Source: Planctomycetota bacterium
Lineage (GTDB): Bacteria; Planctomycetota; UBA1135; GCA-002686595
Assembly: GCA_016779205.1 (NCBI GenBank)
Contig: JADHOC010000001.1
Location: 244,299 to 308,298, forward strand
DNA length: 64,000 nucleotides
Direction of reading: 5' to 3'
A program made the translations under genes and the position numbers. Shown one piece after another: positions 19,001-27,123 of the stretch; position 1 is the stretch's first letter, and every line of letters begins with the position of its first letter. The notes under the pieces were generated by a model that worked only from the letters and a program-made list of their open reading frames with translations, searched no databases and had not been told where the DNA came from.

Positions 19001-19849
19001 CTCGGCCACGACCGTGCTCCGCTCGGCCTCGCGGGCCTCGATCCCAGCCTCGCACTCCGACCGGCGCTGACGCAGCCCCTCGACGCCCCCCTCGAGCTCC
19101 TCGATGGCGGGCCGGAGCACCTCGAGAGTGCCCTCGGCGGCGAGCAGGCGGTGGGAGAGCAGCCGGGTCCGACCGGTCGTCCATTCCGCCTTCGCGGTCA
19201 CGTACTTCTCGGCCTTGGTGGCCTGGATCTTCAGGGAGCGCACGCGGCTGCGCAGCTCGCCCATGAGGTCGTCCAGGCGCTCCACGTCCTGCTCGCAGCG
19301 CTTGAGGCGCAGCTCGGTCTCGTGCCGGCGCTGCCTGTAGCGGCTGATCCCCGCGGCCTCCTCGAAGATCGCCCGGCGCTGGGCGGGGTTGGCGGAGAGG
19401 ACCGCGTCGATCCGCCCCTGCTCCAGGACGGAGTAGCCCCGGCTGCCGAGCCCCGTGTCGAACAGGAGGTCCTTGACGTCCTTGAGCCGCACCCGCTGGC
19501 CGTCGATGAGGTACTCCCCCTCACCGCTGGCATAGAGGCGCCGGCTGATGGCGATCTCCGGCCCGCGCTCCTCGAGGACGCCCTGGTCGTTGTCGAGCAC
19601 CATGGTGACCTCGGCGGTCCCCATGGCCGGGCGGCTGGCCGACCCCTTGAAGATGACGTCGGTCATCCCCGAGCCCCGCATGGAGGTGGGACGGGTCTCC
19701 CCGAGCACCCAGCGGACGGCATCCACCACGTTGCTCTTGCCGCAGCCGTTCGGGCCGACGATCCCGGTGAGGGTCGTCTGCCCGAAGTCGATGACGGTCC
19801 GGTCGGCGAACGACTTGAAGCCGAAGAGCTCGAGGCGTTTGAGACGCAT
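16064..19849 (-). CDS. smc: chromosome segregation ATPase SMC
   Basis: A full-length 1261-residue SMC. The N-terminal head has Walker A GPNGCGKS (Lys38) and the QGRIDAVLSANPAQRR region that follows the Q-loop. Two long coiled coils flank a hinge at about residues 520-670. The C-terminal head has the ABC signature at Ser1106 and Walker B CVLDEVDAALDDANIDRF. The signature reads LSGGQRTMTALALLF where most bacterial SMCs have LSGGEK. About 75 acidic, proline-rich residues follow the head as a disordered tail. SMC dimers with ScpAB loop-extrude and compact the chromosome; no scpA or scpB is in the window. It starts 65 bases after the NrdD-like gene. A TTGACA box at 19896-19901 lies in that gap without a clear -10 partner. 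Confidence 0.97.
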   Translation of the reverse strand: MRLKRLELFGFKSFADRTVIDFGQTTLTGIVGPNGCGKSNVVDAVRWVLGETRPTSMRGSGMTDVIFKGSASRPAMGTAEVTMVLDNDQGVLEERGPEIAISRRLYASGEGEYLIDGQRVRLKDVKDLLFDTGLGSRGYSVLEQGRIDAVLSANPAQRRAIFEEAAGISRYRQRRHETELRLKRCEQDVERLDDLMGELRSRVRSLKIQATKAEKYVTAKAEWTTGRTRLLSHRLLAAEGTLEVLRPAIEELEGGVEGLRQRRSECEAGIEAREAERSTVVAELGTVSSEVGQISGDLRALEERKSQLAMRIASWTASTEEETERAAALGVQLEEREGELTRITGEIDALRERTRAAEERAASLTTQSRELGKTYRQLRAEVEAQNERVLDSLHQRTASENKIVHLREAIPPMTERLGRVTQRFQRSEDQVGEVREQLAGARGSLESAVSVLEEADRSLASVRGDLGAEREQLELARSERSRLQVERAGLQSKVEALMDRDRELEDLSGGARRVLEASGEAGGPCHQDDLLGLVADQLRADTRLARAIDAVLGERAHALVARDAHVARRIVDWCETEEVGQVGVVVPPGVGAPDCPPPSDFALFARFGAGVEGRLGDLVQCDEAMRPLVHALFCDVVVVSSLDLALDLVGREPGWRFVTPRGEFVDAAGLVGGHRELSQGFVGRRSSAAEIEQSISRLAAEIDRKDGHIQSSEAAVAELQQRVADSSAARDAAVEAHGEAESLVVSSSARLADLEASLESHREDHAKAQSELARVEADLQEAGAQKERAAETFETENARLEQMEKGRRQLEAEREDLQREEGRAQVELTSATAESSSLEQRISDLDRLITETAAEIDRSKARVTTYSASADEGRSDIEKINADSSALSAQQGELDARLEHLREEERSGAQRITEIRREAEAVQGELDRSSETLASQRMDAQAAEIGQREVVGRADEELGIDEAALREAFVNEGAELMPLDELEAFEKQVAAVRAQLDRLGPVNVDAVHELEEVGARLEHLESQASDLAEARRALRETISTIDEESRRLFVETFEEVRGNFQQIFRLLFGGGKADIRLEEGVDVLEAGVEIVARPPGRELLAIGLLSGGQRTMTALALLFAVFEARPSPFCVLDEVDAALDDANIDRFLGMLDRFRKSTQFIVVTHNKGTMAASQALYGVTMQVKGVSRFVAVELDEIDEFAPESIGKARDREAQADPLPGAPGHVDESGEPVKELAVHRPDVPAEAAPADESPAQPVADEV

Positions 19850-19914
19850 GCAGAAGGGTCGTGTGGAGCAGAAGCGGGGGTGCGCCGAGAGAGACTGTCA
19901 AATCCGCCCCTCGG

Positions 19915-22125
19915 TCAAAAGAGAGACTTCCCGGCCTCCCCGGATCCCGGTGAGGGCCCTGCCCCACGATGGGCATGAAACTGCCTCCAGAGCTCGAATC
20001 GAGGCGTTTCAGGGAGATCCGCTCCGGCCCGCCCCTCGCCCCCGAGGCCAGTGAATTTCGGTCCGCCGCTGCCGCCTCCGTCCCTCAGGTCGGGGAACAG
20101 CGCGCCCGTGGGCGAGGTCCCGAGGAGCGTCGCCAGCTCGCGCGCCCTGCGAGGCGCCCCCTCCGCGTGCTCCGCGAGCGCGCCGTCGAGGCCCCTCACC
20201 ACCCCCCCGTAGGCTTCCACACGCTCCGCCTCGGGCAGGGGCAGGTCCTCGAAGAGGCGGGCCTGCGTGGGTCCGTCACCCGGGGCGTCTGCCCCCGCAA
20301 AACGGCCCGCAGCGGGGCCCTGGAAGGCCCCCGAGACCTCCACCTGCACGTCGGCCATTCGCCCCAGTCGGGCCCCCGCGTCCCGCAGCACACCCAGGAC
20401 CTGGGCGCCCTGATCGGGCTTGGCGACCCCGTCCCCCAGGATCCGCAGCGCCTCGTGGAGCCCCACTGGAACCAGGAGATGCACCTTCCTGGAGGCCAGC
20501 GCCTCCCCCTGGCGCTGGACGGCAGCGGCCTGGAACCGGGCGACGGACCCGCACGCCTCCACCGCCGCCGCCACGCGCTCCAGCGAGAGCTGCAGGAAGC
20601 GCTCCTCCCTCCAGGGGCCGGCCACTCGGGCGAGCCGCGGCAGGTTGATCGCCACCGCGGAGGCCGCCGAGAGGGCTCCACGCTCGCGCCGGCCACGGGT
20701 GCACCCCGGACCCACCCAGCGGGAGCCCTCCGGGGCCCAAACGGGCACGAGGTGCCCCGAGCCCAGGAGGTGCTCGATGCCGGCGCGGGTCTGCTCCCGG
20801 ACCTCCCCCCTCGGGGCCGCGGTGATCGCGTCCTCCACCTCGCCGAGGGTCGCGTGGAGTTGCACCGTGGCGCCCCCCTCCGAGATCGCTCGGGCGAGCG
20901 CCCGGATCAACCGGCCCGAGGCGATCCCGCGCTTGCCCCCAAAGCGGACGAGGCCGAGAGAGCGCCCTGACGCCTCGGCGACCGCGCCGAGGCTCTGGAG
21001 CAGGTCCACCACCGGGGCCTCACGCCGCTCGAAGGAAGCCCCCCCTGGCTCCACCACGGCGGCGAGGAGTCCGGCGATGCCCTCGACGAAGAGCCCCCGA
21101 CCGGCGTCGCGCATGGCGAGGCCCACGCGGCGGACGAACCGGAACGCGGCCGACCTGGACCAGTCGGCGCCCCCGGAGAGCAGATCAGCCGAGATGGACC
21201 GGGAGAGCACCCGATGGGGCGCACGGGCGGCGAGCAGGTGCAGGTCGGCGCGGCGGTGCGCCTCTGCCGCCTTGGGGGGCAGCACATCCTGCAAAGCCCA
21301 GCGCTCCACGAGCGCGTCGGCGGCGACCTGATCGAACTCATCGAGGGATGCGTGGTCGTCCCAGGCGCTGGGTCCAGGCGTTCGCTCGAGCTGGACCGGC
21401 CGGCTGCCATGGAGCGCCGCGGTGAGGTCCCGCCGGGGGACCCCGACGGCTCCGTAGCGGCCGAGGGCCCCCGCGAGCCCGGCCTCCAGGAGCGCGTGGT
21501 TGACCAGCTCCCGCACGAGGCCTCCGCCCACGACGGGGAGCGCGGCGCCCCGCAGGAAGGACTCCACGCGCGCGGCCACCGCCGTCGCCTGCTCCCTGCC
21601 GAGCCCGGCCTCTTCCACGAGCCCCGCCGCGATTCGGCCCGCCGTGAAGGGCCGGGATCCCCCCTGCCCCTCGACCGTCGGGAGGCGATCCGCGCCGATC
21701 GCACCGTCGCTCCTCCGACCCTGACCGAGCACCTCTCGCGCCCGCGCGCTCCGGTCCCGCGCCAGGATGTACTCCCTCGCGACCTCGGCCTGGCCCAGCT
21801 CCACCAGGGTCCGCTCCACCCGGCGCCCGAGGTCCTCGGGGGCCACCACTGGAGGACGCGGCGCCTCGCCCTCGGGGAGCGAGAACGCAACGATGTCCAC
21901 CACCTCATCCACGAGGGCAGCGTCCCCGACACCAGCCGCCGCGCGGGCCCGCTCGACGCTCGTGCGGAGCCGACCAGGGTCGAAGGCCCTGGTGACCGCA
22001 GACGGAGAGGCCCCAGCCCCACGCGTCGACGACGCGGCGTCGCTCAACGCAGGCGACACCCCCGCAGCTCCCGGGGCCGGAGACTCCGCGCCCTCGGAGC
22101 CAAACAGCCCCCCTTCCCTCGACAT
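19915..22125 (-). CDS. NrdD-like protein with ATP-cone, lacking glycyl-radical domain (putative pseudoenzyme)
   Basis: 736 residues. Residues about 44-124 resemble an ATP-cone, ending in the RNR-typical VERTLVELGQAEVAREYILA. Residues about 150-240 look like a second helical ATP-cone-like unit (RPFTAGRIAAGLVEEAGL, LVRELVNHALLEAGL). The rest aligns motif by motif with the class III ribonucleotide reductase barrel: AHRRADLHL (289-297) for AHxRGDIHxHDLD; RSISADLL, with Ser310 where NrdD has its first active-site Cys; GPGC with Cys475 where NrdD has its thiyl-radical Cys; INLPRLA (493-499); and VGLHEALRIL (554-563). The C-terminal zinc site and glycyl-radical loop (RVxGY) are absent, and only two cysteines occur in the whole chain. 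It starts 12 bases after nrdR. Catalysis as an RNR seems excluded; a nucleotide-sensing or regulatory role is inference. The assignment rests on remembered family motifs, not on a search. Confidence 0.72.
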   Translation of the reverse strand: MSREGGLFGSEGAESPAPGAAGVSPALSDAASSTRGAGASPSAVTRAFDPGRLRTSVERARAAAGVGDAALVDEVVDIVAFSLPEGEAPRPPVVAPEDLGRRVERTLVELGQAEVAREYILARDRSARAREVLGQGRRSDGAIGADRLPTVEGQGGSRPFTAGRIAAGLVEEAGLGREQATAVAARVESFLRGAALPVVGGGLVRELVNHALLEAGLAGALGRYGAVGVPRRDLTAALHGSRPVQLERTPGPSAWDDHASLDEFDQVAADALVERWALQDVLPPKAAEAHRRADLHLLAARAPHRVLSRSISADLLSGGADWSRSAAFRFVRRVGLAMRDAGRGLFVEGIAGLLAAVVEPGGASFERREAPVVDLLQSLGAVAEASGRSLGLVRFGGKRGIASGRLIRALARAISEGGATVQLHATLGEVEDAITAAPRGEVREQTRAGIEHLLGSGHLVPVWAPEGSRWVGPGCTRGRRERGALSAASAVAINLPRLARVAGPWREERFLQLSLERVAAAVEACGSVARFQAAAVQRQGEALASRKVHLLVPVGLHEALRILGDGVAKPDQGAQVLGVLRDAGARLGRMADVQVEVSGAFQGPAAGRFAGADAPGDGPTQARLFEDLPLPEAERVEAYGGVVRGLDGALAEHAEGAPRRARELATLLGTSPTGALFPDLRDGGGSGGPKFTGLGGEGRAGADLPETPRFELWRQFHAHRGAGPSPGSGEAGKSLF

Positions 22126-22137
22126 CCGATGCCCCGA

Positions 22138-22710
22138 TCAGGATCCGTCGCGAGAGTCCGGTGGGTGGCCGGGATCCACCGGCCGGGTGGACGGCTCCAC
22201 GGACGGAGGAGCCTCGCCCGCCGCCGCGGCGAGGCCCGGAACTTCCAGGCCATCCACGTCCTCGTCCAGGATCGTCTCCAGCTCGCTCATGAACTGCCCG
22301 ACGTCCTTGAACTCGCGGTACACGCTCGCGAAGCGCACGTAGGCGACCTGGTCCAGCTGGCGGAGCTCATCCATCACGAGCGAGCCGATGACCGAGCTCG
22401 GCACCTCCCGGTCGTACTCGCCCTGGCAGCGCCCCTCCACCCGCATGACGGCCTCCTCGATGTCCGCCATGGACACGGGCAGCTTCTCGCACGCGCGGAG
22501 CATGCCGTGGAGGATGCGGTCCCGGTCGAAGCGCACCCGCTCGCCGTTCTTCTTGATCACGCGGAGCGGGCTCTCCTCGATGCGCTCGTAGGTCGTGAAC
22601 CGCATGAAGCACTCGAGGCACTCCCTGCGCCGGCGGATCACGACGCCGTCCGCGGAGGTCCGGGAGTCGACGACCCGGTCGTCATCGGAGGAGCAGCGGG
22701 GGCACTTCAA
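22138..22710 (-). CDS. nrdR: transcriptional repressor NrdR
   Basis: A 190-residue NrdR. The N-terminal zinc ribbon has Cys3, Cys6, Cys31 and Cys34 (MKCPRC, RRECLECFMRFTTYER). The ATP-cone follows (VIKKNGERVRFDRDRILHGM through LDQVAYVRFASVYREF). NrdR represses ribonucleotide reductase genes when its cone is loaded with dATP and ATP. The family is usually about 150-160 residues; here an extra proline-rich tail of about 35 residues follows the cone. The gene is 87 bases downstream of mnmE and 12 bases upstream of the NrdD-like gene. No authentic catalytic reductase gene lies in the window. Confidence 0.96.
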   Translation of the reverse strand: MKCPRCSSDDDRVVDSRTSADGVVIRRRRECLECFMRFTTYERIEESPLRVIKKNGERVRFDRDRILHGMLRACEKLPVSMADIEEAVMRVEGRCQGEYDREVPSSVIGSLVMDELRQLDQVAYVRFASVYREFKDVGQFMSELETILDEDVDGLEVPGLAAAAGEAPPSVEPSTRPVDPGHPPDSRDGS

Positions 22711-22797
22711 GGTGAGGAAGGGGACTGAGCCCCGGGAACGAGTGGAGCAAGCCCCAGGGGGCGTGTCAACGGGGACCGCCCACCCCCATGGTCGGCC

Positions 22798-24195
22798 TCA
22801 CTTCCCGAGGCAGAACTGGGCGAAGATCCGGTCCAGGAGGTCCTCAGGCGTGGTCCGGCCTGCGATGCCGTCGAGGGCGTCCGTGGCCCCGCGCAGCTCC
22901 TCGGCCACCTGATCGAGGGGCGCGCCGTCCAAGCTGAGCCCCTCCAGGGCGCGCTCCACCCCGGCGTGGGCCTCCGCGAGGGACCTCAGGTGCCTGGCCC
23001 CCAGGCCCACGATCCCCGCCCCGGTGGCCGACGCCTCCCGGGTCTCGATCAGCCCGAGCGCCGCCCGCTCGAGGTCCTTGACCCCGGCGCCGGTGGCTGC
23101 GCTGATTCGAACCCAGCCCCCGACGCCCTCGAGGAGTGAGGGCGTCGGCTCCGGGCCTGCGCCCTCCAGGTCCACCTTGTTCCAGGCGAGCAGCACCGGG
23201 GCCCCGTCCGGATCCAGGGCGGGCAACTGCGGGGCCGCGGCGTCCACCACCGCCACCACCAGATCCGCCGCGCCCGCGAGGCGCGCCGCGCGGTCCTCGG
23301 CGAGCCGGTCCGGGTCGTCCCCGGGCCGATCATCCACCGCCCGCTCCATCACCCCGGCGGTATCCACCAGGTCACAGGTGCGGGAGGGGCCGAGCCGCCA
23401 CTCCGCCCGCTTCGCGTCGCGGGTGGTCCCCGCGAGGTCGCTGACCAGCGCCTCGCCGCTGGCCTCCGCGGCGCGGCCCGAAGAGAGCCGGTTGAAGAGC
23501 GTGCTCTTGCCCGCGTTCGGGGCCCCCGCCAGCACGACCCGGGTGGCGCTCCCCGTGGCCATGCGCGCCCGCTCCCAGCCGAGCGCCTCGACGAGGCCGT
23601 CCCGCACCTGCGAGGCCATCCGCCTCAGCTCGGGGACGGGCACGTGCCCGGTATCCGCCTCGTCGAAGTCGAGGCTCGCCTCGGTCAGCGCACGAACCGC
23701 CTCGAGGGAGGCGCGGAGCCCGGCAAGCCGCTGGTCGAGGCCGCCGGCGAGCAGGGCCGCCGCAGCCCGACGCTCGGCGGCGGTCCTGGAGTGCACCAGC
23801 GCCAGCACGCCCTCGGCCCGGGTCAGGTCGATGCGGCCGTTCTCGAACGCCCGCCGCGTGAACTCCCCCGGCTGCGCCAGCGTCGCCCCCGCCAGGAGGA
23901 CCCGCTCCAGCGCGCCCTGGGCCAGCTGCGCGTGTCCCGGGAGATGGAGCTCGAGCACATCCTCGGCCGTGAAGGAGCGAGGCCCCGGCATCCAGACCGC
24001 GAGGCATGGGAGCGACCCGACCCCGTCGTCGAATTCGACCTCGTGCGCCCCCCGCTCCCCGAGGACGAGGCGATCACCCACCGGGGTCCGGCAGCACTCG
24101 GCTCCCAGGGGCGCGGCCCGCGGACCCGAGATCCGAAGGACGGCCCGCCGGCCCGCGCCGTCCGCCGAGGCGATCGCCGCGATGGTCGCGCTCAC
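22798..24195 (-). CDS. mnmE: tRNA modification GTPase MnmE
   Basis: A 465-residue MnmE (TrmE) that, with MnmG, installs carboxymethylaminomethyl groups on U34 of certain tRNAs. The N-terminal folate-binding domain begins TIAAIASADGAGRRAVLRISG. The GTPase domain inserted in the helical domain has the P-loop GAPNAGKST (Lys230), DLAGTTRD (switch), DTAG and NKVD. The C-terminus ends ...QFCLGK, the conserved catalytic Cys462 motif (usual C(I/L)GK). The start GTG 24195 overlaps the yidC stop by 4 bases; the long upstream extension of the frame overlaps yidC and is spurious. The yidC-mnmE order is the conserved one. Confidence 0.96.
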   Translation of the reverse strand: MSATIAAIASADGAGRRAVLRISGPRAAPLGAECCRTPVGDRLVLGERGAHEVEFDDGVGSLPCLAVWMPGPRSFTAEDVLELHLPGHAQLAQGALERVLLAGATLAQPGEFTRRAFENGRIDLTRAEGVLALVHSRTAAERRAAAALLAGGLDQRLAGLRASLEAVRALTEASLDFDEADTGHVPVPELRRMASQVRDGLVEALGWERARMATGSATRVVLAGAPNAGKSTLFNRLSSGRAAEASGEALVSDLAGTTRDAKRAEWRLGPSRTCDLVDTAGVMERAVDDRPGDDPDRLAEDRAARLAGAADLVVAVVDAAAPQLPALDPDGAPVLLAWNKVDLEGAGPEPTPSLLEGVGGWVRISAATGAGVKDLERAALGLIETREASATGAGIVGLGARHLRSLAEAHAGVERALEGLSLDGAPLDQVAEELRGATDALDGIAGRTTPEDLLDRIFAQFCLGK

Positions 24196-26171
24196 CGCTT
24201 CTTGCGGCCTCCGCCCCCACGGGCCTGCGCGGCCTTGCGCTGCGCCTCCTGCTGGGCCACGGCCTGCTTCTGGAGGTTCTCCAGCTTCTCCATCCAGCGG
24301 CTCTTCTTGCGGGGCTGCTCGGAGTCGTCCAGGGGCCAGATCCTGCGGATGACCGTGTACTCCATGATCCCGAAGGCGCTGGTGGTGATCATGTAGAGGG
24401 AGAGGCCGGCGGCGTAGTTGTAGAGGAAGACGCCGAACATGATCGGCATCCACATCATCATCTTCTGCATCTGCCGCGCCTGCTCGTTGTCCGTGGCGGG
24501 CTTGGGCACCACCTTCTGCTGGCCGACCCAGAGCACGACCATCAGGATCGGCAGGAGGTTCAGGTACTCGATCGGCCCGACAATCGGGAAGGGCAGGTCG
24601 ATGCGCATCAGCTGGTCCGGCTGAGACAGGTCCTTGATCCAGCCGAAGAAGGGCTCCTGGCGCAGGTCGAAGGACACGCGCAGGGCGCTGAAGAGCCCGA
24701 AGAAGATCGGGATCTGGAGGAAGACCGGGAGGCACCCGCCGATGGGCGGCATGGCGCCCTCCTCCTGGAAGATCCGCGCCTGCTCCTGGCGCAGCCGCTT
24801 GGGGTCATTCTCGTACTTCTTCTTGATCGCGTCGATCTTCGGCTGGACGCGCTTCATCTTCGTCGCGTGCCGCGCCATCGACGTCTGCATGCGCCGGTTC
24901 AGCGGGAAGAGGAGGCTCCGCACACACAGGGTGAGGATGATGATCGCGACACCCCAGTTCCCCACCACGCCGTGGAGGAAGTCGAGGAAGCCGAGGATCA
25001 CCTTCGCGATGGTCGCGAAGAACCCAAGGTCCTCCTGCTGGACCTGCTGCAGGACGGGAATGAACGGGTCGTCCTGGTCGAGCCAACGCTCCGACTTGGG
25101 CCCGTAGTAGCACTCGAACTCAACGGAGGAGGACGCACCCTGGCTGGGGGTGGTCAGCGCGAGGACGCCCTCCACCATGAAGTCGCGGAACGAGTCCTTC
25201 GCCCCGTTGGACTCCAGGGCCCACTGGAGGTCGAAGAGCGCCATCCACTTGGCCTCCGCGAGGGTCGCTCTCGCCAGGTCGTTGGACGGGCGCGAGAGCA
25301 TCGTGAAGTACTTGTTGTGGGTCCCCAGGAACCCGATCTCGGACCGCTTGTTCGAGGCGAGCAGGCCGCGACGGGGATCCCCGTCCGTGTCGAGCAGGTG
25401 CTCCACGAGGTCGTCGCCCCGGTTCGCCGAGACCGCCCGAGGCTCCTGGTAGAAGCTGTCCCTTCCCTCGGCCCGCATCCCCGCCGAGGTGATCAGCCCC
25501 AGGGTCGCGCGCTTGGAGGCCACTGCCGACGAGGCGCTCTGCAGCTCGACCTCCACCCGGAGCTGGAATTGATCGGGCACGTGGCGGATGCGCTTGACCA
25601 GCGTCAGCCCCCCCGCGTCCCGGTGCGTGAACTCCACCCCGTCCCCGAGGGCCTCGTGCTCCCAGTGGACGGTGCTCAGGTCCGAGGTGAGGAGCTCCTG
25701 GGCGGAGAGGTCCGGCCGGAGCATGAAGGACTGGAACGTCTGCTCGGGTGTCACCGCCGGCCGCACGACGGGCACGCGGTTCTCCATGACCTGGCGCTCC
25801 TCGTCGCTGAGCCCCTCCCGGACGAAGAACCCGCCCAGGCGGATCTCCGCCACGCTGCCGCCGAGGCTATCGAAGCGGACGAAGGCGTGGCCCTCGGAGC
25901 CGGCCACGCCAAGCTCGACCCAGTCCGACCACGGCTCCACGGTGGGTGCGGCGTCCGGCGTCGCGTCGGGCGTCGGAGCGGACGGAGCGGCGGCCTTCTC
26001 CTCAACGGGCGAGGCGGGCGCCACCTCGTCCACCGCAGCGCCTTCGACCGCAGGCTCCTCGGTGGTGGCCCCTGCGCCCTCCTCGGGCGTGGGGGCGTTG
26101 AGGTAGCTCCATCCAAAGAGGATGAGGAAGCACAGGACGAGTGCCAGGGGGAGACGCTTCTCCGGACCCAT
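24192..26171 (-). CDS. yidC: membrane protein insertase YidC
   Basis: A 659-residue Gram-negative-type YidC. An N-terminal membrane anchor (LPLALVLCFLILFGWSYL) is followed by an acidic, Ala/Thr-rich linker and the large periplasmic P1 domain (about residues 90-380). The conserved insertase core includes GNWGVAIIILTLCVRSLLFPLNRRMQTSMARH, with the hydrophilic-groove arginine in CVRSL, then GGCLPVFLQIPIFFGLF and the last helices around MITTSAFGIMEY. The C-terminal tail is Lys/Arg-rich, as in ribosome-binding YidCs. Start ATG 26171. The usual rpmH-rnpA genes are not upstream; a phosphoesterase gene ends 54 bases before it. Confidence 0.96.
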   Translation of the reverse strand: MGPEKRLPLALVLCFLILFGWSYLNAPTPEEGAGATTEEPAVEGAAVDEVAPASPVEEKAAAPSAPTPDATPDAAPTVEPWSDWVELGVAGSEGHAFVRFDSLGGSVAEIRLGGFFVREGLSDEERQVMENRVPVVRPAVTPEQTFQSFMLRPDLSAQELLTSDLSTVHWEHEALGDGVEFTHRDAGGLTLVKRIRHVPDQFQLRVEVELQSASSAVASKRATLGLITSAGMRAEGRDSFYQEPRAVSANRGDDLVEHLLDTDGDPRRGLLASNKRSEIGFLGTHNKYFTMLSRPSNDLARATLAEAKWMALFDLQWALESNGAKDSFRDFMVEGVLALTTPSQGASSSVEFECYYGPKSERWLDQDDPFIPVLQQVQQEDLGFFATIAKVILGFLDFLHGVVGNWGVAIIILTLCVRSLLFPLNRRMQTSMARHATKMKRVQPKIDAIKKKYENDPKRLRQEQARIFQEEGAMPPIGGCLPVFLQIPIFFGLFSALRVSFDLRQEPFFGWIKDLSQPDQLMRIDLPFPIVGPIEYLNLLPILMVVLWVGQQKVVPKPATDNEQARQMQKMMMWMPIMFGVFLYNYAAGLSLYMITTSAFGIMEYTVIRRIWPLDDSEQPRKKSRWMEKLENLQKQAVAQQEAQRKAAQARGGGGRKKR

Positions 26172-26225
26172 GGTGCGAATGACTAGGAGGTGAGCCCCGA
26201 GGGGCCGGGAGGGTGGAGTGTCCGA

Positions 26226-27038
26226 TCAGCGCCCGCTAGCGAGGCGTTCGGCAAGGAATTCGGGGAGTTCGTCGACGGCATGGATCGCCGCAGCGGCGCT
26301 CGCGTGGTCGTACTCCGCGCGCACGAAGGTCACGTTGCGACCGTCGAAGAGGACGTAGGAGAGCCGGGGGTCGCCGTCCCGCGGTTGGCCCACGGAGCCC
26401 ACGTTGACGATGGCTCGGTTCCCGTCCAGGTCACCGAGGTCGTAGGGGCCAGAAACCGGGTCCTCTCCCTTGGGGACGAAGTAGGCCCCATCCTCGAAGA
26501 GCACCACGGGCACATGGCTGTGACCGATGAAGCAGATGGAGCGGCTCATGGCCCCGAAGAGCGCCGCCATCTTCTCGCGGTCTCGGATGTCCCGGGGGAT
26601 CACGTATTCGCGCACGGGGTCGCGCGGGGACCCGTGGGCGAACATGGCCAGGTCATCGGTGCCGCTGGCCTCGAGGTCACCGATGAAGTCCCAGTAGTCA
26701 TCCGCGCGGGCAGGGTCGCGGCTGACCTCCTCACGGGTCCACTCGATGGCCGCCCTGGCCTTGGGGTTGAAGTCGTCCGCGCTGAAGAGCAGCGCCTCCT
26801 CGTGGTTGCCCTTCAGGCAGAGCCCCGGCTCGAGGCCCTCGCCGTCGCCGGAGGGAACGGGGACGCACCGCTGCATGACCGCATCGAGGCACGCCCGCGG
26901 TTCGGCGCCGTACCCCACCATGTCCCCGAGGCAGACGAAGCGCCTCACTCCCCGCCGGGCCGCGTCGGCGAGACAGGCCTCGAGGGCCTGTCGGTTCCCG
27001 TGCAGGTCGCTGATGATGGCCGTGAGGTGATAAGTCAT
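26226..27038 (-). CDS. calcineurin-like metallophosphoesterase (YfcE/PrpE-like)
   Basis: A 270-residue metallophosphoesterase. Ligand motifs in order: ISDLHGN (D-x-H), CLGDMVGYG (GD-x-V-G), KGNHEEA (GNHE), FAHGSPRD (H) and GHSHVP (GHxH). The GDMVGYG form and the later VNVGSVGQPRDGDPRLSYVLFD are characteristic of the phosphodiesterase/Ser-Thr-phosphatase-like group that includes PrpE and diadenosine-tetraphosphatase relatives. ATG 27038 begins right at the first strand; the longer open frame upstream is noise. The gene heads the yidC-mnmE-nrdR stretch and is preceded by a plausible promoter. Confidence 0.9.
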   Translation of the reverse strand: MTYHLTAIISDLHGNRQALEACLADAARRGVRRFVCLGDMVGYGAEPRACLDAVMQRCVPVPSGDGEGLEPGLCLKGNHEEALLFSADDFNPKARAAIEWTREEVSRDPARADDYWDFIGDLEASGTDDLAMFAHGSPRDPVREYVIPRDIRDREKMAALFGAMSRSICFIGHSHVPVVLFEDGAYFVPKGEDPVSGPYDLGDLDGNRAIVNVGSVGQPRDGDPRLSYVLFDGRNVTFVRAEYDHASAAAAIHAVDELPEFLAERLASGR

Positions 27039-27076
27039 GGGACTCCTCGCCCAGCCCGCGGCTGAACCGAGCGAGC

Positions 27077-27105
27077 AGTATCGGGACCTGCCGCTCCCAC
27101 GGCAA
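27077..27105 (-). promoter_or_regulatory. candidate sigma-70 promoter of the phosphoesterase-yidC-mnmE group
   Basis: On the minus strand, TTGCCG (27105-27100) and GATACT (27082-27077) are separated by 17 bases, each matching 4 of 6 consensus positions. The -10 ends 38 bases before the ATG at 27038, in the 85-base gap after the WecA-like gene. Confidence 0.4.
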
Positions 27106-27123
27106 CCTCGCGCCCCAGGACCT

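Noticed and set aside
16013..19978. A 1321-codon open frame on the plus strand
   Set aside because: It lies antisense to smc over its whole length; the smc frame has full family motifs. Long antisense frames are expected in GC-rich coding DNA.
24196..24735. 180-codon N-terminal extension of mnmE
   Set aside because: It overlaps yidC completely. The GTG at 24195 gives the correct N-terminus and a 4-base overlap with the yidC stop.
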